Positions 34,095-43,009 of a DNA stretch of 54,475 nucleotides are shown piece by piece; the first letter of the stretch is position 1, and every line of letters starts with the position of its first letter. Location: positions 1-54,475 of the forward strand of contig CAJYLQ010000024.1 in assembly GCA_913775975.1 (NCBI GenBank), in the 5' to 3' direction. Made by a program: the position numbers and the translations under genes. Below the pieces are notes generated by a model, which ran no database searches, was not told where the DNA came from, and was given only the letters and a program-made list of their open reading frames with translations. The DNA is from an uncultured Sphingomonas sp. (GTDB lineage Bacteria; Pseudomonadota; Alphaproteobacteria; Sphingomonadales; Sphingomonadaceae).

Positions 34095-35627
34095 ATGACC
34101 GCTACCGATCCCGTTCCTCCGGGGGCCACGCCGGCCGCCAACGTCACGACGCGTACGGCGGGCGGAGTCATATGGCTGATCGCGACCAGGTTCGCGGGCC
34201 GCATCTTCGACCTCGTCACGCTGGTCGTGATGGCGCGCGTGCTGGTGCCGAGGGACTTCGGCCTCGTCGCCCTCGCGATGACCGCCGTCTATGTCGTGGA
34301 GGCGGTGCTGGAACTGCCCCTGAATGCCGCGCTCGTCCGACTGCCCAGAATCGACCAGCGCCATCTGGACACCGCCTTCACGCTCAGCATCCTGCGCGGG
34401 CTGCTGGTCGCCTCGTGCCTTGCCGCCGTGGCCTATCCCTATGCGCGCATCTATGGCGACCCGCGACTCTTCCCGCTGATCGCCGCGCTGGCGCTGGCGC
34501 CGGCGTCTCGCGGGGTCGCCAGTCCCGCGCTTGCACGATGGTCGCAGCGCGGCAGCTTCCGTCCGGACTTCATGATGGATGTCGGCGGCAAGCTGTTTGC
34601 CAGCGTGATCGCCATCACCATGGCCGTGACGACGCGGTCCTACTGGGCGCTGGCGCTGGGGACGATCAGCGCGCCGCTGATCGCCGCGCTGATCTCTTAC
34701 GTCGTGGCGCCCTACCGCCCCCGCATCGGGCTGTCCGAATGGCGTGATTTTGCGGGATTCGCGGGGTGGACCAGCGCCGCGCAGGTGCTCAGCGCGCTCA
34801 ACTGGCAGGCGGACCGGCTGATCCTGGGGCGCCTGGTCCCCGTCGCCACGGTCGGCCGCTACGCGATGGCCAGCGATCTGTCGTCGCTGCCCGAACAGGC
34901 CCTTCTGAAGCCGATGATGCGTCCCATCATGTCAGGCATGGTCGCGGTTCGTGACGATCAGGAACGGCTGCGGCGCGCCTATCGCCGCGTGGACCGGATG
35001 ATCGTGACGCTGCTCGTCCCGATCGCGCTCGGCCTCGCCTTGCTGGCGGAGCCGCTGTTGCGCATCGGCCTTGGCGAGCAATGGCGCTCGACCGCGCCGT
35101 TGCTGTCGATATTCGCCCTGACCCTCATTCCCGGCAATCTGGGTGCGGCGCTGGGATCGACCGCCATGGCGCTGGACCGCACGCGGATCATGTATCGCCG
35201 GACATGGCAGGAAGCGGTGGTCCGGATACCGCTTCTGCTGGGCGGCGTATTCGCGTTCGGCATGCCGGGTCTTCTGGCCGGTCGGTTCGTCGCCGCGATC
35301 TGGACCGGATCGGTCGCGATGCGCCTGATCCGCGAGATGACGGGCTTCGGCATCGCTGCGCAATTGCGGTCGATCGCCCGGCCCTTGCTCGCCGGGGGTA
35401 TCGCCACCGCCGTCACGCTACCGCTGCTGCCCTGGCTCTCGACCCTTTCGGGCATTGGCCTGATCGCCGCCGCCGGCGCCGTCGGCGCGCTCGTCGTGAC
35501 CGTGTATGTCGCCGTGCTGCTCGTGGCGCTCCGCTGGGGCGAAGACACGGGTCTGCCGGAGCATCTGGCGCTGGAGATGCTGATCAGTATCGCGCGGCGC
35601 GGCCGGCCGGGCGCTAATCCCGCATAA
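34095..35627 (+). CDS. Wzx-type lipid-linked oligosaccharide flippase
   Basis: The 510-residue protein has about twelve to fourteen membrane helices and the MATE/Wzx-like start TRTAGGVIWLIATRFAGRIF followed by MARVLVPRDFGLVALAM, a pattern typical of the polysaccharide biosynthesis transporter family (Wzx/RfbX/MOP). It moves the undecaprenyl-linked repeat unit across the inner membrane for polymerisation by Wzy. It starts 14 bases after the export lipoprotein and is the last gene of the packed operon from 26272. Confidence 0.92.
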   Translation: MTATDPVPPGATPAANVTTRTAGGVIWLIATRFAGRIFDLVTLVVMARVLVPRDFGLVALAMTAVYVVEAVLELPLNAALVRLPRIDQRHLDTAFTLSILRGLLVASCLAAVAYPYARIYGDPRLFPLIAALALAPASRGVASPALARWSQRGSFRPDFMMDVGGKLFASVIAITMAVTTRSYWALALGTISAPLIAALISYVVAPYRPRIGLSEWRDFAGFAGWTSAAQVLSALNWQADRLILGRLVPVATVGRYAMASDLSSLPEQALLKPMMRPIMSGMVAVRDDQERLRRAYRRVDRMIVTLLVPIALGLALLAEPLLRIGLGEQWRSTAPLLSIFALTLIPGNLGAALGSTAMALDRTRIMYRRTWQEAVVRIPLLLGGVFAFGMPGLLAGRFVAAIWTGSVAMRLIREMTGFGIAAQLRSIARPLLAGGIATAVTLPLLPWLSTLSGIGLIAAAGAVGALVVTVYVAVLLVALRWGEDTGLPEHLALEMLISIARRGRPGANPA

Positions 35628-35663
35628 TCGGAGTCAGCGATTGCCAAGCGCCCCGGCCGGGTT

Positions 35664-35682
35664 GATAATCCTTCGATAATCC
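35664..35682. repeat. Phased direct repeat GATAATCC
   Basis: GATAATCC occurs at 35664-35671 and again at 35675-35682, an 11-base period that puts both copies on the same helix face. It lies after the flippase and before the small membrane protein and glycosidase genes, where a new promoter would be expected. It may be an activator site; no known family consensus is recognised. Confidence 0.35.
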
Positions 35683-35826
35683 GATCGACCTATGGCTCTA
35701 TCCGCATTTCCGTGCGTTGTTGTGAACAGGTCTGGCCCAGAATCGGGATGGAGGGGAAGTTAGTTGGTTATCCGACACACGATTCCATCCGATGGCTGTG
35801 GCGCGCTTTCGTCGGGACCGGCCGTC

Positions 35827-35994
35827 ATGGCTTCCCACCCGCGCCGCATAAGTCTTGTCGATTCGACCCCTGAACCGCCAGTGATGGAGGGACAGCGATG
35901 GCCGCGGCTGGTCCGAATCCTGGTCGCCTTCGCTCTGGCGATCATGAGCTGGGGATTGATGTATATCGCCTACCGTTTGATTTTGGCGCTTTAG
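35827..35994 (+). CDS. Small single-helix membrane protein
   Basis: The 55-residue product has a basic, proline-containing N-terminus and one hydrophobic C-terminal helix (LVAFALAIMSWGLMYIAYRL). The frame is open back to a TTG at 35764, but ATG 35827 gives a compact protein. No family is recognised. It lies between the flippase and the secreted glycosidase, so it may assist polysaccharide assembly, but this is only a positional guess. Confidence 0.45.
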   Translation: MASHPRRISLVDSTPEPPVMEGQRWPRLVRILVAFALAIMSWGLMYIAYRLILAL

Positions 35995-36062
35995 TCGCGC
36001 CATCCTAACCGCTCGTTCAACTTGTCTCGATACGCCTCGCTGCAAACAATGCGAGGCCGACA

Positions 36063-37880
36063 GTGAAGCGACCGGATATGGGTATGATGTGGGCGGCCCT
36101 GCTGCTGACAACCGGATGTGGCGGCGGCGAGAGCGGCGATTCGGTCGCCAGCGCGGCCGGGCGCGGAAAGCCCGTGACGACGTCCCCGACTCCCACACCG
36201 ACGCCAACCCCGAGCCCGACGCCATCAGCTGGCGCTTCGGCGATCAGCTTTGGCGTCGCGACCCATTTCCAGCAAGGCTGGCCGATCTCGGCCCTCGATA
36301 CCGCGCGGCAGATCGGCGCAACGACCGTGCGCGATGAGATCGCATGGAAGGACGTGGAACGGACCAGCGGAACCTATGACTTCAGCGCCACGAACGTCCG
36401 CTATCTCGATGACGTGAACCGTGCCGGCCTCGCCGTCACGCTGCTGCTGCAGGGCGGCAACCCGCTCTATGACCAGGGATACACGCCCTATACCGATGCC
36501 AGCCGCGCGGCCTTCGCCCGCTATGTCGTGGCCGTCCTCGATCGCTTCCCCTCGGTTTCGACGATCGAGATCGGGAATGAATTCAACGCGCAAAACTTCG
36601 TCACCGGCCCGGTCCAATCCGCCGGCTATCCCGAGCGCCAGGCCTATTACGCCAAGTTGCTGAAGGCGGTCTATGATGCGGTGAAGGCCCGTCATCCCGA
36701 CGTCAAGGTGCTCGGGGGGGCCGCGCACTCGATCCCGGTCGGCTATTACAAGGCGCTGTTCGATGCCGGCGCGCTGTCCAGCATGGATGGCCTCGTCATC
36801 CATCCCTACACCACCGAACCCGAGCAGTTCGCCAAGCAGATCGCGATCCTTCGTGGCGCGATGGGCACCCGCCCGCTGCCGATCCACGTTACGGAATTCG
36901 CCCGCGAGGTGGACAGCGCGGCGGAAACGGCCGCCTATCTGGTCAAGATGACCGCCGCCCTGGCCGAGGCGAAGGTCGCCAGCGCGGACTGGTACGCCCT
37001 TCGTCAGGAAGGGCCGGTGAACGCCCCGTGGTACAAGCAGGTCGGCCTGTCCCGTCAGGACGGGACGCTGACCGATGTCGGCCGCGCATATCGGATGATG
37101 GCGGCCCGCGTGCTCGCCGCCGGCCCGGCGCAAAGGGTGAGCGTGGACGATTTCACCTACGCCTATCTGTTCGGCGACCGGACGATGGTGATCTGGGGCG
37201 CGCCGCGCGACCTGTCCTTCGACGGGACCGCGCAATTCCTCAACACCCGTGGAGAGGATATCGGCCGGCCCACGCAAATCGACCCGAACGAACCGATCGT
37301 GATCGTCGCGAGCCAGCCCATCGTGCTCGGCAGCAATCTGCGACTCGGCACGACGAGCCTTGTCGCCGACAGCTTCGACCAGTTCGATTACACATATGCC
37401 AGGACCAGTAACGATGCGGTCGGCCGGTGGAGCTATTACGACTACAGCGTCTCGCGGAAACTGTTCGAACCCCTGACCGGACTGGGCGGCGGAGAGATTT
37501 CCGCGTCAGCCTGGACGCCTTACATCAGCGATCTCTATCGACGCCCGCTGGGCATTACGGCGGAAAGCCTCACGCCCGCCAATTTCGGGTCGGATACTGC
37601 GCCCAACAGCTATCGAACCGTGCTCCGCTACGTATTCGATGCCGATCAGCGCGTCCAGGTCTCGGCGAGCTGGGACATCGCGGCTGCATCGACAGACGGC
37701 GTGGACATCACCATCGCGCTTAACGGGGCCACGTTGGAATCGCGCGTGGCGAAGGGCGTCACACGCTCAGACTTGCGGGATATCGTAGTCCATCGCGGCG
37801 ATCGGATCGACTTTCTCGTCGGCCCAAATATATCCGCAAGCGGAGATTCCGTTCGATATCGGGTGAAAATATCTCGATAA
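36063..37880 (+). CDS. Secreted glycoside hydrolase lipoprotein (GH39/GH5-like clan A)
   Basis: The 605-residue protein has a lipobox LTTGC with cysteine 19, then a Pro-Thr repeat linker at residues 41-54. A TIM-barrel catalytic domain follows, with the probable acid/base in IEIGNEFN (Glu173) and nucleophile in IHVTEFA (Glu278), the arrangement of clan A glycosidases. A C-terminal beta-rich part (about 440-605) may bind sugar. Embedded in the exopolysaccharide cluster, it may trim or release the polymer at the outer membrane. Start is GTG 36063 after GAGG; internal ATGs at codons 6, 8 and 9 are alternatives. Exact family and substrate are uncertain. Confidence 0.75.
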   Translation: MKRPDMGMMWAALLLTTGCGGGESGDSVASAAGRGKPVTTSPTPTPTPTPSPTPSAGASAISFGVATHFQQGWPISALDTARQIGATTVRDEIAWKDVERTSGTYDFSATNVRYLDDVNRAGLAVTLLLQGGNPLYDQGYTPYTDASRAAFARYVVAVLDRFPSVSTIEIGNEFNAQNFVTGPVQSAGYPERQAYYAKLLKAVYDAVKARHPDVKVLGGAAHSIPVGYYKALFDAGALSSMDGLVIHPYTTEPEQFAKQIAILRGAMGTRPLPIHVTEFAREVDSAAETAAYLVKMTAALAEAKVASADWYALRQEGPVNAPWYKQVGLSRQDGTLTDVGRAYRMMAARVLAAGPAQRVSVDDFTYAYLFGDRTMVIWGAPRDLSFDGTAQFLNTRGEDIGRPTQIDPNEPIVIVASQPIVLGSNLRLGTTSLVADSFDQFDYTYARTSNDAVGRWSYYDYSVSRKLFEPLTGLGGGEISASAWTPYISDLYRRPLGITAESLTPANFGSDTAPNSYRTVLRYVFDADQRVQVSASWDIAAASTDGVDITIALNGATLESRVAKGVTRSDLRDIVVHRGDRIDFLVGPNISASGDSVRYRVKISR

Positions 37881-38040
37881 ATCAATGGCAATCTGTGCGC
37901 CTTACTGAGTTCGCCCCATTTTCGAACGAATTGCCCTGTCGCGCTGCAGCATCCGTGTTGCGGCGCAGTAATTAACAAGCTATTCACCTTACCTGCGAAG
38001 ATGCCGGATCAGGGACCGGCGTCACCGGGGGGAATTCGAG

Positions 38041-38706
38041 ATGCGGGGGACTGACGCACGATACGTGGAAAGCCGCGTGGACGAATATGCGACGCCATAT
38101 TCGGGCCTGACGCGCCTGATGGACATCACCGTCGCCTCCGTGGCGCTCATCCTGTTCCTGCCGCTCATGGCGATCCTGGCGATCACGATCCTGCTGACCG
38201 ATCCCGGCGCGATCATCTACGCGCAGCGCCGCATCGGACGGGGCGGCCGGCGATTTTCATGCCTGAAGTTCCGCACGATGTGCGTGGATTCGGAGCAGCG
38301 TCTCCGCCATCTCCTCGCCACTGACCCTGCCGCGCGACTGGAATGGGACCGCGACCAGAAGCTGCGCAACGATCCCCGCATCACGGGCATCGGCAACTTT
38401 CTCCGCAAGACCAGCCTGGACGAGCTGCCTCAGCTGTTCAACGTCCTGCGCGGCGACATGAGCCTTGTCGGCCCTCGACCCATCGTCGATGCGGAGATCG
38501 TTCGCTACGGTCGTCACTTCGACACCTATTGCCGGGTTCGTCCGGGCATCACTGGGCTGTGGCAGATCAGTGGCCGAAACCACACGACCTATCGCCGTCG
38601 CGTCGCGATCGATGTCAGCTATGTGCGCGGCAAGTGCCTGATGTTCGATTTGCGGATCCTGGCGGTCACCGTGCCCCGGGTCCTGCTGTCGCGCGGGGCC
38701 TACTGA
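38041..38706 (+). CDS. Initiating undecaprenyl-phosphate sugar-1-phosphate transferase
   Basis: The 221-residue protein has one N-terminal hydrophobic hairpin or helix (VASVALILFLPLMAILAITI) and the conserved bacterial sugar transferase core: KFRTMCVDSE, LDELPQLFNVLRGDMSLVGP and RPGITGLWQISGRN. It transfers the first sugar phosphate to undecaprenyl phosphate and so starts repeat-unit synthesis. Its length matches the minimal monotopic PglC-type enzyme rather than the long WcaJ/GumD type with extra helices. GGGGGGAAT precedes ATG 38041. A 160-base gap separates it from the glycosidase, so it may have its own promoter. Confidence 0.93.
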   Translation: MRGTDARYVESRVDEYATPYSGLTRLMDITVASVALILFLPLMAILAITILLTDPGAIIYAQRRIGRGGRRFSCLKFRTMCVDSEQRLRHLLATDPAARLEWDRDQKLRNDPRITGIGNFLRKTSLDELPQLFNVLRGDMSLVGPRPIVDAEIVRYGRHFDTYCRVRPGITGLWQISGRNHTTYRRRVAIDVSYVRGKCLMFDLRILAVTVPRVLLSRGAY

Positions 38707-38954
38707 CGCACGATCGCGGGGGCCGGCAGGGGCCAGGCTGCGATATCAGGTAGCGTCGGTACGCGATCCGGCCCGACGATCATCACGGCCCGGACCCGGC
38801 TGGCGGCGCCGATCGACTGGCCCCCTGCCTCGTGTTTGCGGTGAGGCCTTCGCCACCCTGCACGCTCGCAAGTGGCTACCCTGAACCGCCGCCACCGTCC
38901 GCAACGACGACGATCCTCTGGCGTGCCGGTCGTCGCCATGGCAGGACGGGGGCC

Positions 38955-39122
38955 ATGTCCTCCCGCCCTCCCGCTTCCGCCGCCGGTGGCCCGCTGATCG
39001 CGCTGGGCGCGTTGCTGGGCGCGGCTGTCGGCTTCGCCTTCGGTCAGGCGACGCCCGGCTTCCTGATCGGCCTTGGCCTCGGCACGGCGGCGGCGCTGCT
39101 GTTCTGGCTGCGCCATCGGTGA
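38955..39122 (+). CDS. Small glycine/alanine-rich membrane protein
   Basis: The 55-residue product contains two short hydrophobic stretches (LIALGALLGAAVGFAFGQ and FLIGLGLGTAAALLFWL) and ends in RHR. A GGGGG binding site precedes the ATG. The stop overlaps the GTG start of the next gene (GTGA), which supports expression. Function unknown. Confidence 0.6.
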   Translation: MSSRPPASAAGGPLIALGALLGAAVGFAFGQATPGFLIGLGLGTAAALLFWLRHR

Positions 39123-39769
39123 GGCGGCGGATCGCCGCCATCGCGCTGGCGATCCTCGCCCTGCCCTTCCTCTGGCTCGTTGCGGGTGCGATCGGCGGCG
39201 CGATCCCCGCCAATCGGGGCTGGCGGCCGCCCGCATCGGGGGGCGTGACGATCTGGGTGGAGGATAACGGCATCCACACCGGCCTCGTCCTGCCCAAGGT
39301 CGCGGCCGGGGTCGACTGGCGCCGGATCGCGCGCGCGGCCGACCTCGCCGATCCACGCTACGCCGCCTACGACCATATCGCGATCGGCTGGGGCGACCGT
39401 GCCTTCTATCTCGGCACGCCGACCTGGGCGGACGTCCGCCCCGCCACGCTGCTCGCCGCCGCGATCGGCAGCGACGCGACGCTGATCCATATCGACCATA
39501 TCCCCCGCCCCGCCCCGGGGCGCGACGTGCGCGCGGTGACGCTGCGGCCCGAGCAGTATCGCCGCCTCGCCGCGCATATCGCCGCCGCGATCGTGCCGGG
39601 CGGGCGGGCGATCCGCGGCTATGGCCCCTATGACGCCTTCTACCCCGCGCGCGGCCATTACGATGCCCTGCATACCTGCAACGCCTGGACCGGCGCGGCG
39701 TTACGACAGGCCGGGGTCCGCATGGGCGCCTGGACCCCCTTCCCTAAGACGGTGATGCAATGGCTGTGA
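39119..39769 (+). CDS. DUF2459-like conserved membrane-anchored protein
   Basis: The 216-residue product has an N-terminal membrane helix (AAIALAILALPFLWLVAGA) and a periplasmic domain with IWVEDNGIHTGLVLP, IGWGDRAFYLGTPTW and the block LHTCNAWTGAALRQAG. This matches the DUF2459/TIGR02117 family, which has no established function. Conserved His and Cys in LHTCN look like a catalytic or papain-like arrangement (inference). GTG 39119 overlaps the small gene upstream, and the 3' end overlaps the hydrolase gene by ten bases. Confidence 0.8.
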   Translation: MRRRIAAIALAILALPFLWLVAGAIGGAIPANRGWRPPASGGVTIWVEDNGIHTGLVLPKVAAGVDWRRIARAADLADPRYAAYDHIAIGWGDRAFYLGTPTWADVRPATLLAAAIGSDATLIHIDHIPRPAPGRDVRAVTLRPEQYRRLAAHIAAAIVPGGRAIRGYGPYDAFYPARGHYDALHTCNAWTGAALRQAGVRMGAWTPFPKTVMQWL

Positions 39770-40452
39770 GGCACCTTCCCCCGTCAAAGGCGCTCTGGGC
39801 GGCGGAGGTGCCGCGCGCGGCGTGGATGCTCGCGACCTGGTGGCGGCACCGCGCGCTGCTGGACGGCGCGCCGCGCGGCGACGGGCGGCCGGTGCTGCTA
39901 TTGCCCGGCCTGTTCAACACCGATCGCTCGAACGCGGTGCTGCGCCGCTATCTGTCCCGCATCGGCTATCGGGCGGAGGGGTGGGGCTTCGGCCGCAACC
40001 TCGGCATCCGCTCCGTCGGCCCGGATGCGGAGCGGCTGGTCGCCCGCGTGGAGGCGCTGGCGGCGCAGGCGGGGCCGGTCACGCTGATCGGCGTCAGCCT
40101 GGGCGGGATCATCGCCCGGCTGGTCGCGCATCAACGCCCCAATCTGGTGCGAGAGGTCATCACCGTCGCCTCCCCCTATGCCGGCGACGGCCGCGCCACC
40201 AATGTCTGGCGCGCGTTCGAGCGGGCGACGGGCGAGCGGCTGGACGATCCCGCCGTCATCGCCCGCTCCGCGCGGATCGCCGCGCCGCTCCCCGTCCCCG
40301 CCACCGCGATCTGGAGCCGCAGCGACGGGCTGGTGCAGGGCCTGATCTGCCGCGATGACGCCTGCCGCGCGATCGAGGTCGAAAGCAGCCATCTGGGCGT
40401 CCAGCTCCGCCCGCAGGTGCTGCGCGCCATCGCCGACACGCTCGCCCGATGA
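39760..40452 (+). CDS. Alpha/beta-hydrolase
   Basis: The 230-residue protein shows VLLLPGLFNTDRS near residue 45, the nucleophile elbow GVSLGG near residue 112 and a C-terminal histidine in ESSHLGV, completing a Ser-Asp/Glu-His triad with acid probably in the SRSDGLV segment. Lipase or esterase activity is likely; substrate unknown. It overlaps its neighbours on both sides (10 and 4 bases) and so is co-translated with DUF2459 and an osmolyte transporter ATPase. Confidence 0.85.
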   Translation: MAVRHLPPSKALWAAEVPRAAWMLATWWRHRALLDGAPRGDGRPVLLLPGLFNTDRSNAVLRRYLSRIGYRAEGWGFGRNLGIRSVGPDAERLVARVEALAAQAGPVTLIGVSLGGIIARLVAHQRPNLVREVITVASPYAGDGRATNVWRAFERATGERLDDPAVIARSARIAAPLPVPATAIWSRSDGLVQGLICRDDACRAIEVESSHLGVQLRPQVLRAIADTLAR

Positions 40453-41219
40453 CCGCGCCCGCCGCGCTGGCGTGGGAGGGCGCGACGAAACGGTATGGCG
40501 ACACCGTCGCGATCGACGCCGTCAGCCTGGCGATCGCGCCGGGCAGCTTCGTCGCGCTGGTCGGCGCATCGGGGTCGGGCAAGTCGACCCTGCTGAAGAT
40601 GGCGAACCGCCTGATCGAGCCAAGCGCAGGCCGCATCCTGCTGGACGGGGAGGACGTCACCGCCGGCCCCGCCCCGGCGCTGCGCCGCCGCATCGGCTAT
40701 GTCTTCCAGACGATCGGCCTGTTCCCGCACTGGACCGTCGCGGAGAACATCGCGATCGGCCCGCGCATCGCCGGCGACGCGCCGCCCGATATCGACCGCC
40801 TGCTCGATCTCGTCGAGCTGCCCCGCACGCTCGCGACGCGCCGGCCGGACCAGCTGTCGGGCGGCCAGCGCCAGCGCGTCGGCATCGCGCGCGCGCTGGC
40901 GACGGGGGCGAAGGTGATGCTGCTAGACGAGGCGTTCGGCGCGCTCGATCCCGTCACGCGCGACGCGCTGGGCGCGCGGCTGCGCGCGCTGCACGACGAT
41001 CTGGGCCTCACCACCGTCCTCGTCACGCACGACATGGCGGAGGCGCTGCTGCTCGCCACCCGCGTTGTCGTCCTGTCGCACGGCCACATCGTCGCCGACG
41101 CGCCGCCGCAGGCGCTGATGGCGGGCACGGACGGCACGGAGGCGCAGGCGCTGGTCGCCGTACCGCGCGATCAGGCGCGGCGGCTGGCGGCGCTCGCGCA
41201 GAAGGACGCAGGGGCATGA
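40449..41219 (+). CDS. OpuCA/ProV-like osmolyte ABC transporter ATPase
   Basis: The 256-residue ATPase has Walker A GASGSGKST near residue 38, Q-loop VFQTIGLFPHWTVAENIAIG, signature LSGGQRQRVGIARAL near 135 and Walker B VMLLDEAFGALDP. The segments NRLIEPSAGRILLDG and IGLFPHWTV are typical of glycine betaine/choline importers. It lacks the C-terminal CBS domains found in many OpuA-type ATPases. It overlaps the next gene, which encodes the fused permease-binding protein. Confidence 0.9.
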   Translation: MTAPAALAWEGATKRYGDTVAIDAVSLAIAPGSFVALVGASGSGKSTLLKMANRLIEPSAGRILLDGEDVTAGPAPALRRRIGYVFQTIGLFPHWTVAENIAIGPRIAGDAPPDIDRLLDLVELPRTLATRRPDQLSGGQRQRVGIARALATGAKVMLLDEAFGALDPVTRDALGARLRALHDDLGLTTVLVTHDMAEALLLATRVVVLSHGHIVADAPPQALMAGTDGTEAQALVAVPRDQARRLAALAQKDAGA

Positions 41220-42745
41220 TCGCCGCCCTCTCCCGCGTGCCGCCGCTGCTGGCGGCGCATGTCCAGCTCAGCCTCGCCGCGCTGGCGCTCGCGCTGCTGA
41301 TCGCGGGCCCGCTCGCCATCATTGCCGCCCGCCGCCCGCGCCTCGCCGCCGTCGCGCTGGGCCTTGCCAGTTTCGTCCAGACCATCCCGTCGCTCGCGCT
41401 GCTGGCGCTGTTCTTTCCGCTCATCCTGTTCGTCGGCGGCGGGCGGCTGCCCGCGCTCGGCTTTCTGCCGTCGCTGCTCGCGCTCACCCTCTATGCGCTG
41501 CTGCCGCTGCTGCGAAACGGCGTCGCGGCGCTGCGCGGGATAGACCCGGCCGTGATCGAGGCCGCCGACGCGGTCGGCATGACGCCGTGGCAAAGGCTGC
41601 GGCTGGTGGAGGCCCCCCTCGCCGCACCCGTCGCGATCGCCGGCCTGCGCACCGCCGCGGTCTGGACGATCGGCGCCGCCACGCTCGCCACCACGGTCGG
41701 CCAGCCGAGCCTGGGCGATCTGATCTTCGCCGGCTTGCAGACGCAAAGCTGGTCGCTGGTGCTGGCCGGCTGCCTTGCCGCCGCCGCGCTGGCGCTGGCG
41801 GTCGATGCGGCGATGGCGCTGGCGGAGCGCGGGCTCGCCACCCGCCGCCGCCCGCTCTGGCTGGGCGCGCTCGTCGCGCTCGCCGCCGGTCTCGCGCTCG
41901 CCACCGCGCCGTTGTGGCGCGCCGCCGCCAGCGACCGCCCGACCGTCACCGTCGGCGCGAAGAACTTCGCAGAGCAATATATCCTCGCCAGGCTGATCGG
42001 CGCCCGGCTGGAACGCGCCGGCTATCGCGTCGTCTATCGCGACGGGCTGGGCTCAGCGGTGATCCTCGGCGCGGTCGGGACGGGCGCGGTCGATGTCTAT
42101 GTCGATTATGCCGGCACGATCTGGACGAACGCGATGCACCGCGCCGACGCGCCCGCGCGCGGCCCGATGCTGCGCGCCATCGCGAACTGGACGCGCGCCA
42201 CCACCGGCACCCGCCTGCTCGCGCCGCTGGGGTTCGAGAACGCCTATGCCTTCGCGATGAAGGAGGACGCGGCGCGGGCAAAAGGGATCGCGACGCTGGA
42301 CGATCTCGCCGCCCGCTCACCCGCCTTGCGGCTGGGCAGCGACCTCGAATTCCTCGAACGCCCCGAATGGGCCGCCGTCCGCCGTGCCTATCCGATGCGC
42401 TTCGCCGCCGCGACGCCGTTCAGCCCCACCTTCATGTACCAGGCGCTGGCCAGCGACCGGGTCGATGCGATCACCGCCTTCTCCTCCGACGGCCGCATCG
42501 CCGCGCGGCACCTGCGCGTCCTGACCGACCCCCGCCACGCCATCCCCGGCTATGACGCGATCCTGCTCGTCAGCCCCGCGCGGGCGCACGACGCCCGCTT
42601 CGTCGCGGCGCTGGCCCCGCTGGCAAACCGCATCCCCGTCGCCGCGATGCGGGAGGCGAACTATCTCGTCGATCGCGACACCGACGCGCAAACGCCCGAA
42701 CAGGCGGCGGACTGGCTGGCGAAACGGATCGGGCTGGGCGAGTAG
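41216..42745 (+). CDS. Fused permease and substrate-binding protein of an OpuC-like importer
   Basis: The 509-residue protein has an N-terminal permease part of about 230 residues with five to six helices and the EAA-like loop IDPAVIEAADAVGMTPWQRL. A C-terminal OpuAC-type binding domain starts VTVGAKNFAEQYILARLIGA and includes DVYVDYAGTIW and ATPFSPTFMYQAL. The fusion places the receptor in the periplasm tethered to its pore. Ligand is probably a quaternary amine such as choline or glycine betaine. ATG 41216 overlaps the ATPase stop. A REP-like hairpin follows the stop. Confidence 0.92.
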   Translation: MIAALSRVPPLLAAHVQLSLAALALALLIAGPLAIIAARRPRLAAVALGLASFVQTIPSLALLALFFPLILFVGGGRLPALGFLPSLLALTLYALLPLLRNGVAALRGIDPAVIEAADAVGMTPWQRLRLVEAPLAAPVAIAGLRTAAVWTIGAATLATTVGQPSLGDLIFAGLQTQSWSLVLAGCLAAAALALAVDAAMALAERGLATRRRPLWLGALVALAAGLALATAPLWRAAASDRPTVTVGAKNFAEQYILARLIGARLERAGYRVVYRDGLGSAVILGAVGTGAVDVYVDYAGTIWTNAMHRADAPARGPMLRAIANWTRATTGTRLLAPLGFENAYAFAMKEDAARAKGIATLDDLAARSPALRLGSDLEFLERPEWAAVRRAYPMRFAAATPFSPTFMYQALASDRVDAITAFSSDGRIAARHLRVLTDPRHAIPGYDAILLVSPARAHDARFVAALAPLANRIPVAAMREANYLVDRDTDAQTPEQAADWLAKRIGLGE

Positions 42746-42763
42746 CGCACCCCTCTTCCGTCA

Positions 42764-42781
42764 TCCCGGCGAACGCCGGGA
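42764..42781. repeat. REP-like extragenic palindrome
   Basis: TCCCGGCG and CGCCGGGA pair over eight bases around AA, followed by TCCATGGA. A second hairpin with the same CCCGGC-GAA-GCCGGG core occurs at 48757-48776, suggesting a dispersed family. It sits 18 bases after the osmolyte transporter stop and could also terminate transcription. Confidence 0.65.
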
Positions 42782-43009
42782 TCCATGGACACGGCTCCGC
42801 CGCGACCGAACCACCCCTGCCTCGACGGCATCATTTGCGGGCTAGCGCACGGGCCGACTTGCGGACCGAAGCATTGAACCGCAAACCCCATGTCCTCCCC
42901 GCTCCCACGATCCTATAGTCGCCGCCATCATGCCCCGCGCCCATCCCCGCCCCGTCCAAGACACCGCCGCCATTCTCGCAACGCCCCGACCGCCCCGGAA
43001 CAGCCGCGC

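Noticed and set aside
22765..38706. Assignment as a gellan/sphingan (gel/sps) cluster
   Set aside because: The typical gene order, the long initiating transferase and rml genes are missing; only the GumK-like enzyme suggests a link.
38700..38940. Minus-strand frame ending in VPTLPDIAAWPLPAPAIVRQ
   Set aside because: The last 40 codons look somewhat protein-like but no start with a binding site and no family were seen; it overlaps the sugar transferase stop. Left as unsupported.
42746..43009. TPP riboswitch before thiD
   Set aside because: The conserved CUGAGA-type core and paired stems were not found; the region holds only a REP-like hairpin.
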